A stretch of DNA of 64,000 nucleotides, from contig JAITLK010000003.1 of the NCBI GenBank assembly GCA_031277945.1, positions 186,001 through 250,000 of the forward strand, in the 5' to 3' direction. Both the position numbers and the translations under genes were made by a program. Positions within the stretch are counted from its first letter, which is position 1. The number at the start of each line of letters is the position of its first letter. Origin of the DNA: Microbacterium sp. (GTDB taxonomy: Bacteria; Actinomycetota; Actinomycetes; Actinomycetales; Microbacteriaceae). The notes under the pieces were generated by a model. The model ran no database searches and had not been told where the DNA came from. It saw nothing but the letters and a program-made list of their open reading frames with translations. Below, piece after piece: positions 58,495 through 64,000 of this stretch.

Positions 58495-59401
58495 TCAGTC
58501 GTTGGGCCCGGGCGATCGGGTCGTCGTCGCGGGCGCGTCCGGTCTCATCGGGCGCGCCCTCGTCGCATCGCTGCGCGAATCCGGCGTCACCGTCACCCAG
58601 CTGGTGCGGCGCGAGGCGGCTACCAGCGAGGAGGTGCACTGGGATCCAGCGGGGCCGCTGGATCCCGCTGTGTTCGACGGCGCCCGCGCGGTGGTCGGGT
58701 TGAACGGCGCATCCATCGGCAGGTTGCCGTGGACCCGCCGGTATCGCTCGGAGTTGCTCTGGTCACGCGTCACCCCGACCCGCACGCTGGCCGACGCGCT
58801 GCGCAGGCTCGACGCGCCGCCGCTGTTCGTGGCGGCCTCAGCGTCCGGCTTCTACGGCAGCCGACCGGGGCGACGCATCGACGAAGGTCAGGGACGGGGC
58901 GATGGCTTTCTCGCCGACGTGTGCGCGGAGTGGGAGGCCGCAGCCGACCTGGCGGGTGAGCGCGTCGCGCACGTCCGGTTCTCGCCCGTGATCCATGCCG
59001 ACGGAGTGCTGAAGCCGCTCGTGATCCTCACTCGCCTGGGCGTCGCCGGCCCTCTCGGCTCCGGACGCCAGAGCTGGCCGTGGGCATCTCTGGATGACAC
59101 GGTCGGAGCGCTTCGGCACGTCATCGAGCACGAACTCACCGGTCCGGTGAACGTGGTCGGCCCGGAACGGGCATCCGAAAACGACGTCGGGTTCGCCATC
59201 GCGCGCGAGCTGAACCGCCCGTACCTGATCCCCGCCCCGGCGTTCGCGCTGCGACTCGCCCTGGGAGCGGCGGCGGATGACCTGCTCCTGGTGGACTGCG
59301 ATGTCGCGCCCGGAGTTCTAGCAGACACCGGCTTCGAATGGCGCCATCGCACCGCGGAATCCGCGGTGCGCGCCGCGCTGGCCGCCGGTGTGCCGTCGTA
59401 G
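58487..59401 (+). CDS. TIGR01777-type epimerase (SDR, YfcH-like)
   Basis: A TTG start with GGAAG upstream overlaps the OsmC stop and gives 304 residues. VVVAGASGLIGRALVASL binds NAD(P). LNGASIGRLPWTRRYRSELLWSR is the family hallmark, followed by SASGFYG and a C-terminal DUF1731-like part. Substrate unknown; the family has been linked to cell division in cyanobacteria. Confidence 0.88.
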   Translation: MADQSLGPGDRVVVAGASGLIGRALVASLRESGVTVTQLVRREAATSEEVHWDPAGPLDPAVFDGARAVVGLNGASIGRLPWTRRYRSELLWSRVTPTRTLADALRRLDAPPLFVAASASGFYGSRPGRRIDEGQGRGDGFLADVCAEWEAAADLAGERVAHVRFSPVIHADGVLKPLVILTRLGVAGPLGSGRQSWPWASLDDTVGALRHVIEHELTGPVNVVGPERASENDVGFAIARELNRPYLIPAPAFALRLALGAAADDLLLVDCDVAPGVLADTGFEWRHRTAESAVRAALAAGVPS

Positions 59402-59471
59402 GACTCTCAGCGGGTCGCGCACACAGTGGGGCGATCTCCGGATTCGCGAGCCCGGTTGCGGCGGACCGTGA

Positions 59472-59879
59472 TCAGCAGGTGACGTCGGCCGGACGGACGT
59501 ACACGCACTCGTGCTTCGCGGGGTCGTAATACTCGACTCCCTCGGGCAGCACCGGTCCGGGATCACCGAATACGGAACGGAAGTCGTTCGGGCAGCCTTC
59601 CGTACCCCAGCATTCGAACCCGTCGGGGTAGATGAACCACGGCACGTTTCCCGCGGCCGAGTCCGGCAGCTCGGTGATGTGCGTCGGATCTGGGGTCGGA
59701 GCCGGTGTCGCCGTCGGGGCGGATACCGGACTCTCCGTCGCTCCGCCGCCGATCACCGATGACGTCTCACCAGCCGGCGCCGGAGCGGAGGCCACGGGTG
59801 CACACCCGACGAGAGCCACGGCGGCGAACATGGTGAGAAGCAGCGGCGACAACGCGGCGGGGGATCGGCATGCCGACAT
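59472..59879 (-). CDS. Small lipoprotein
   Basis: The protein has 135 residues. A signal peptide ending in VALVGC is followed by an Ala/Pro/Thr linker and a small C-terminal domain with four cysteines (FECWGTEGC, HECVYV, VTC), probably disulfide-bonded. Family not recognised. Confidence 0.8.
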   Translation of the reverse strand: MSACRSPAALSPLLLTMFAAVALVGCAPVASAPAPAGETSSVIGGGATESPVSAPTATPAPTPDPTHITELPDSAAGNVPWFIYPDGFECWGTEGCPNDFRSVFGDPGPVLPEGVEYYDPAKHECVYVRPADVTC

Positions 59880-59933
59880 GGTCGCAGATCCCCGCCCGGA
59901 TCGCGACCGGCCGTATGGCGGACAAATCAGCTC

Positions 59934-60662
59934 TCACGAGGAGATGTCGTCGCCGCGTCCCGCTCCGATCTCGGCCAGGAGCTGCGGCACGCCTGCCGAC
60001 CACACCGGCCCGTGGCCCGGAAGCACATAGCGGACGTCGAGAGCACGCAGACGCTCAAGGGAAGCCCGGGCACCCGCTTCATCCTCCGAGAACGGGGCAT
60101 CCTGCGCACCGACGCGGCCGGTGAGCACATGACGTGTGGTCAGGGCATCGCCCACGAACACAGCGCCGATGCTCTCGCTCACCCAGCACAGGCTGCCCGG
60201 TGTGTGCCCGGGGACAGCGAGAGCGCGTGGACGGCCGGGCACGGCGAGCGTCTCCCCGTCTGCCGCTGTCGTCACCGCGGCGATCGGCCGCGCGCGGCCG
60301 GCATGGGTGAGCCCGGTCCACACGAAGCGGAGCGTGGGCACGAGCTTCATCCGCGGCGTCGCCGTCTTCGGCGCACGCTCTCGCCCGGTGGCGCGTTCGG
60401 CATCAGCGGCGGACGCGTACACCGTCGCTCCGGTATCGCCACGGACCGCCTCAGCGAAGCCGACATGGTCGGGGTCCGCATGGGTGAGGACGATGGCCTT
60501 GATGTCATCCTCCGTCTTTCCGATGACGCCGAGTTCTCGGCGCAGCTCGCGGCGATAGCCGGGCAGCGCGGCGTCGACCACCGTCACGCCGGTGGCGTCG
60601 ACCATGAGGTAGGCGGCGATGACGTCATCACCGATGCGGTGCAATCCAGGTGCGATCTCCAT
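59934..60662 (-). CDS. Metallo-beta-lactamase-fold hydrolase
   Basis: The protein has 242 residues. The metal motif is THADPDH (second His replaced by Asp), with PGHTPGSLCW, FVGDALTTRH and a final PGHGP. The His-to-Asp change is known in some glyoxalase-like branches. Its start lies in a palindrome shared with the divergent TetR gene, so it is the likely regulated target. Confidence 0.88.
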   Translation of the reverse strand: MEIAPGLHRIGDDVIAAYLMVDATGVTVVDAALPGYRRELRRELGVIGKTEDDIKAIVLTHADPDHVGFAEAVRGDTGATVYASAADAERATGRERAPKTATPRMKLVPTLRFVWTGLTHAGRARPIAAVTTAADGETLAVPGRPRALAVPGHTPGSLCWVSESIGAVFVGDALTTRHVLTGRVGAQDAPFSEDEAGARASLERLRALDVRYVLPGHGPVWSAGVPQLLAEIGAGRGDDISS

Positions 60663-60699
60663 GAAAGCTACGATACGTAGCTTTCATGGCTACTGTCAA
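60661..60699. promoter_or_regulatory. TetR operator (27-bp palindrome) and MBL promoter
   Basis: Arms ATGAAAGCTACG and its complement flank a central ATA (60661-60687). The minus strand has TTGACA (60699-60694), 18 bp, TATCGT inside the palindrome, then 7 nt to the MBL ATG, so the operator covers the -10 box and start codon. A weaker ATAGCTAT palindrome lies next to the TetR TATACT box (60704-60709). Confidence 0.75.
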
Positions 60700-60721
60700 T
60701 AGCTATACTGATCGCGGAGGA

Positions 60722-61300
60722 ATGATGCCTGCACCGACGAAGGTCCGCCCCGACGATCTGATCGCCGCCGCCAGCGCCCAGCTGGAGGAAGGTGGCCTGC
60801 CGTCTTTGACCATGGCCGCTGTCGCCAGCCGGCTGGGTGTGCGCGCCCCGTCGCTGTACAAGCACGTGCGAGACCGCGACGGCCTCATCGCGCTCGTCCG
60901 CTCTCGGGCCTTCAGTGCGCTGAGCGAGGCGCTGCTCGCCATCGTGGAGCCGGACCCGCGACGCCGCATCGCAGGATTCGCCGACGCGACGCGCGCGTTT
61001 GCGGATGAGAACCCCCACGCCTATGACCTGATCTTCCGTCCGCTCGTAGATCCTGCCGTCTCCGGCGACGCCCCGCACCCGGCCACGGCTTCCACCGCCG
61101 CTCCCCTGCTGAGCGCGTGTGCGGAGCTGGCCGGTGAGGAGGACGCGCTGCACGCGGCGCGAACGCTCACCTCGTGGCTGTTCGGGTTCATCAGTCGCGC
61201 GCGCGCCGACGGGTTCGCGCTCGGCGGCGATCTGGAGGCTGCCTACCGCTACGGTCGCGAGCGCATCATCGACGCGATCACCCGCGCGGACGGGGACTGA
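60722..61300 (+). CDS. TetR-family regulator
   Basis: The ATG at 60722 or 60725 follows GGAGG; about 192 residues. LTMAAVASRLGVRAPSLYKHVRDRDGL is the helix-turn-helix. The C-terminal half fits the WHG/TetR_C_33-type ligand domain (ADATRAFADENPHAYDLIFRP). It is divergent from the MBL gene and probably represses it. An ATG at 60686 lies inside the operator and is unlikely. Confidence 0.9.
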   Translation: MMPAPTKVRPDDLIAAASAQLEEGGLPSLTMAAVASRLGVRAPSLYKHVRDRDGLIALVRSRAFSALSEALLAIVEPDPRRRIAGFADATRAFADENPHAYDLIFRPLVDPAVSGDAPHPATASTAAPLLSACAELAGEEDALHAARTLTSWLFGFISRARADGFALGGDLEAAYRYGRERIIDAITRADGD

Positions 61301-61331
61301 CCGCGGCGGTCCCGTATCGTACGGCGTGCGA

Positions 61332-61784
61332 TCAGGCGGCGCGGTGTCCTCGTCGCTCCAGCGCGATCGCCTGTCGCACCGCTTGTCGGGCACGACGGCG
61401 GTCTCCGGCGGCGTCGTAGACCAGGCCCATCCGATACCAGGCACGCCAGTCCTCCGGAGCCGCCTCCACGGCCGCGCGGTATTTCGGGAAGAGCGCATCG
61501 CCTTCATCTCGGTGCACACGGCCCGACACGTAGGTGGCGACCTCCTCTTCCGGGAGCGCGCCTTCGGCCTCCAGCTGACGACCCAGGCGTTGCGCGCTGA
61601 CGCCGAACAGCAGTTCCCGGCCGATCCCCCAGGCTGCCAGAACGGGGAAGAACAGCATCGCGACACCCATCGCCACGGCGATCGGCTCACCCGACACCAG
61701 CCACAGCCATGCCCGCTGACCCGCCAGGATGAAGTACAGCACCAGGGCGACCGTCATCACGATCACACCGATGCGTGCACTCAT
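61332..61784 (-). CDS. Membrane protein with TPR-like tail
   Basis: The protein has 150 residues, ATG overlapping the DapB stop. Two membrane segments (6-30, 33-55) are followed by a helical part with one TPR-like unit (WRAWYRMGLVYDAAGDRRRARQAVRQAI). Found next to dapB in related genomes as far as I recall. Function unknown. Confidence 0.8.
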   Translation of the reverse strand: MSARIGVIVMTVALVLYFILAGQRAWLWLVSGEPIAVAMGVAMLFFPVLAAWGIGRELLFGVSAQRLGRQLEAEGALPEEEVATYVSGRVHRDEGDALFPKYRAAVEAAPEDWRAWYRMGLVYDAAGDRRRARQAVRQAIALERRGHRAA

Positions 61785-62539
61785 TCCGCGCCCTCCGCAG
61801 CCCCGGGTTCGGTGATCCCGAGGTCGATGAACGAATCCAGGCCGACGATGATGCCGCGCGCCGACACGGCAGCGCGTGCGGCGATGCGGATACCCGGCGC
61901 ATACGCCGCGGCCGAGTCGACGGTGTCGTGCGTGATGGTGAGGCTCTCCCCCGGCCCCGACAGCACCACGTCCTGGCGGGCGATGACCCCCGGACGGCGC
62001 AGCGAGTGAATCGGGATTCCTGCCACCTGCTCTCCGCGTGCCTGCTGATCGACGTGCGGGGCATCGACGGGCAGCGTGCGCACCGCCTGGATCAGCTCGG
62101 CCGTGCGCACAGCCGTGCCACTCGGCGAGTCGATCTTGGTGTCGCGATGGGATTCGATGATCTCGATCGAGTCGAAGAAGCGTCCAGCGACCGTCGCAAT
62201 GGCGGTGCCCAGCACCGAGCCGAGCGAGAAGTTCGGGATGACCACGACACCGATCCCGGACGCCTCGATGCGCGGGCGGATCTCCGCCAGGCGTGACTCG
62301 GACCATCCCGATGTCGCCACGAGCACGTTGACACCGGCATCGGCCGCTCGTCGAACCACCTCGGCGCTCACCGTCGGGGTGGTGGCGTCTACGACGAGGT
62401 CCGCATCGGCGATGACGTCCAGGTCGTCTCTCGAGCCGAGAGCGTGAACGATGTCAAAGTCGGGCAGATCGGCGAGCACTCCGCCGATCACGGTGCCGAG
62501 CTTTCCGGATGCGCCCACGAGGGCGACGCGCGTGGCCAT
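61781..62539 (-). CDS. dapB: 4-hydroxy-tetrahydrodipicolinate reductase
   Basis: The protein has 252 residues. VALVGASGKLGTVI binds NAD(P)H; IIESHRDTKIDSPSGTA contains the catalytic His and Lys and the substrate loop. It makes tetrahydrodipicolinate for lysine and cell-wall diaminopimelate/lysine. Confidence 0.95.
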   Translation of the reverse strand: MATRVALVGASGKLGTVIGGVLADLPDFDIVHALGSRDDLDVIADADLVVDATTPTVSAEVVRRAADAGVNVLVATSGWSESRLAEIRPRIEASGIGVVVIPNFSLGSVLGTAIATVAGRFFDSIEIIESHRDTKIDSPSGTAVRTAELIQAVRTLPVDAPHVDQQARGEQVAGIPIHSLRRPGVIARQDVVLSGPGESLTITHDTVDSAAAYAPGIRIAARAAVSARGIIVGLDSFIDLGITEPGAAEGAE

Positions 62540-62623
62540 GGTTCAATCCTAGGCGGCAGAACACCACGCATCGCTCGCCCCGTAACCCGCCGATATCGCT
62601 TCAGCCCGGGCACTGCGAACCGC

Positions 62624-63226
62624 TCAGACCAGGGCGTTCTCCGGAAGCCCGGTCCGCAACTCGAACGGCAGATGCGACAGATCATTGTGCGACACCAGCG
62701 TCCAGGGCCGCCCGGGCTTCTGCGCGAGGACCGTGAGACCGCAGTTGGCCTGGTTCAGGGTCATCCATCGCCACTCCGGCGCTCCGAGCACCTCACGGAC
62801 GAACCACGCGATCACGAAGTTGTGCGTGATCAGCAGCTCGTGGACGTCGCCCGGCTTGCGAACGAGGAACTCCCCCACGGCGTCCGACATCTGCGCGTGG
62901 CCGGCCTCCGTCTCGGCGTCGGTGATGGAGCCGAAGAAGGACTCGTACGACGCGGGGGTGTCCTCCGTCATGCCGGTGGGAACGCAGTCGAACAGCAGCG
63001 CGTTGGGCTGCGGATCGATCGCGGGCATCCGGTCGGCGATCACCCGCGCCGTCTCCGCCGCCCGCACCAGCGGGGAGTGGGAGACCGCGTCGAAGGGTAC
63101 CCCGGAGAGCCGTTCGGCGATGAGTTCGGCCTGGCGACGACCGCGCGCGGACAAGGGGCCGTCATCGAGGCCGTACTCGGCGTCTTGCTGCTCGCCGTGC
63201 CGCACCATGTAGATCCAGTGGGTCAC
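62624..63226 (-). CDS. Histidine phosphatase family protein
   Basis: The protein has 200 residues, GTG start. VRHGEQ (phospho-His), then SPLVRAAETA (second Arg) and LLITHNFVIAW (second His) are the family sites. Substrate unknown. Confidence 0.9.
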   Translation of the reverse strand: MTHWIYMVRHGEQQDAEYGLDDGPLSARGRRQAELIAERLSGVPFDAVSHSPLVRAAETARVIADRMPAIDPQPNALLFDCVPTGMTEDTPASYESFFGSITDAETEAGHAQMSDAVGEFLVRKPGDVHELLITHNFVIAWFVREVLGAPEWRWMTLNQANCGLTVLAQKPGRPWTLVSHNDLSHLPFELRTGLPENALV

Positions 63227-63355
63227 AGTCAGCGCTCGCTTCGTTGTCAGGCAGGTTCTCCTCCACCCTAACCGATGCCCTCCGTCGCGGGTCGGCCCTT
63301 GCGCACAACCGTTGACATGTGCAGTGCTGCCTGCGATGCCGGAGCCCGGGATGCG

Positions 63356-64000
63356 TCAGGCGACGGCGCGGGCGATCTCCGCCAGATGTCCCCGGCCCAG
63401 CGAGACGCCGGCGCTCTGCACCAGCTCATCGACCTGGGCGGGAGCATAGGCGTTCACGATGGGAGCGACGATTCCGCGCTGAGCACGCAACCAGGCCAAT
63501 GCCACGGCCGCATCAGCGACCCCCAGTTCCGCTCCGATCGCGTCGAAGACGCGCAGCAGCTTCGTGCCCCGCCGGTTGAGGTTGTTCAGCAGCTGCATGC
63601 CGCGTGTGCCCTGCAGGCGCGAGCGAGAGCGGTGGACGCCGGAGAGGAAGCCGTGCTCGAGCGCGTGCGACGGCGTCACCGCGAGCCCCTGGGCGCCCAC
63701 AATCAGACGGATGTCGCCCTCGTAATCGGCGCGCCGCAGCGCGTTGTAGGCGACATCCAGCACGTGAATCCGCGGGTACCCCGCCGAAACCAGGATCCGG
63801 GCCTCCACGAGGCGCTCGGCCGAGAACGCGTACGCCCCGATCGAGCGCACCTTCCCGCTCTCCACGAGCCACTCGGAGGTGGCCAGGACATCTTCGAGGT
63901 TCGCACGGGAATCGGTGCCGTCGAGGTACATGACGTCGAGGTGATCCACTCCCAGCCGTGTCAGCGAGGCTTCGACCGCGCGCACCAGGTTCACCGAGCC
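63356..64000 (-). CDS. Aldo/keto reductase, N-terminus cut by window edge
   Basis: The C-terminal 214 residues are present. LTRLGVDHLDVMYLD, the SIGAYAFSAERL segment, DVAYNALRR and a final helix are those of the AKR TIM barrel. The catalytic Tyr/Lys half lies beyond position 64000. Confidence 0.87.
   Translation of the reverse strand, partial: GSVNLVRAVEASLTRLGVDHLDVMYLDGTDSRANLEDVLATSEWLVESGKVRSIGAYAFSAERLVEARILVSAGYPRIHVLDVAYNALRRADYEGDIRLIVGAQGLAVTPSHALEHGFLSGVHRSRSRLQGTRGMQLLNNLNRRGTKLLRVFDAIGAELGVADAAVALAWLRAQRGIVAPIVNAYAPAQVDELVQSAGVSLGRGHLAEIARAVA

Overview
The window is high-GC DNA from an actinobacterium. The most likely host is a member of the Microbacteriaceae, close to Microbacterium. 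Positions 44105-64000 look like ordinary chromosome: a tRNA-Leu, a type II NADH dehydrogenase, a mycosin-like serine peptidase, a DUF501 protein, a DivIC/FtsB-like protein, enolase, HisS and DapB. GTG and TTG starts, ATGA-type gene overlaps and leaderless TAnnnT promoters are common, as expected in this phylum. The family name rests on gene content and order as I know them; no search was run.

Positions 1 to about 44104 are most of a siphovirus-type prophage integrated at the 3' end of the tRNA-Leu gene. Reading leftwards from the tRNA: tyrosine integrase, ImmA/IrrE-type peptidase and CI-like repressor on the + strand, then a Cro-like gene and a long leftward early operon. That operon holds excisionase-like and antirepressor proteins, YqaJ exonuclease, RecT-like annealase, sliding-clamp-like protein, Dam- and Dcm-type methyltransferases, HNH, Mom/XF1762-like protein, GIY-YIG-like protein, replication initiator-like protein and SSB. 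A mixed accessory stretch follows (24-29 kb), then a cos-type region, then the late operon: terminase, portal, protease with nested scaffold, capsid, connectors, tail tube, frameshifted tail chaperones, tape measure, baseplate and fibre proteins, endolysin and holin. The left end (1-3.7 kb) is a set of separately terminated accessory genes: a DUF3467-like cassette, two secreted proteins and an alginate-lyase-like protein cut by the window edge. The left attachment site lies outside the window.

The most striking theme is a second layer of genes in the prophage. They have host-like leaderless promoters (TAnnnT, then 6-8 nt, then the start codon), and most lie on the strand opposite the lytic operons. 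They encode a lipoprotein, a GNAT protein, a large PIN-domain protein, a 50-residue membrane protein, three small unknown proteins and, on the minus strand, the DUF3467 cassette and a membrane protein. These are good candidates for genes expressed in the lysogen, such as defence or superinfection exclusion. Several are nested antisense inside early genes that also look real.

Two further points stand out. The replication initiator-like protein ends in an SSB-like acidic tip, and its gene contains a perfect 22-bp palindrome made of two TTCGCGAA elements, a candidate origin.

The chromosomal part (44-64 kb) is mostly housekeeping: central metabolism, cell division, translation and lysine/cell-wall synthesis. 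It also has local regulatory cassettes: GntR-DUF1648-CPBP, TetR facing a metallo-beta-lactamase-fold protein across a 27-bp palindrome, and thioredoxin-DUF4395-OsmC. The last gene, an aldo/keto reductase, is cut by the right edge.
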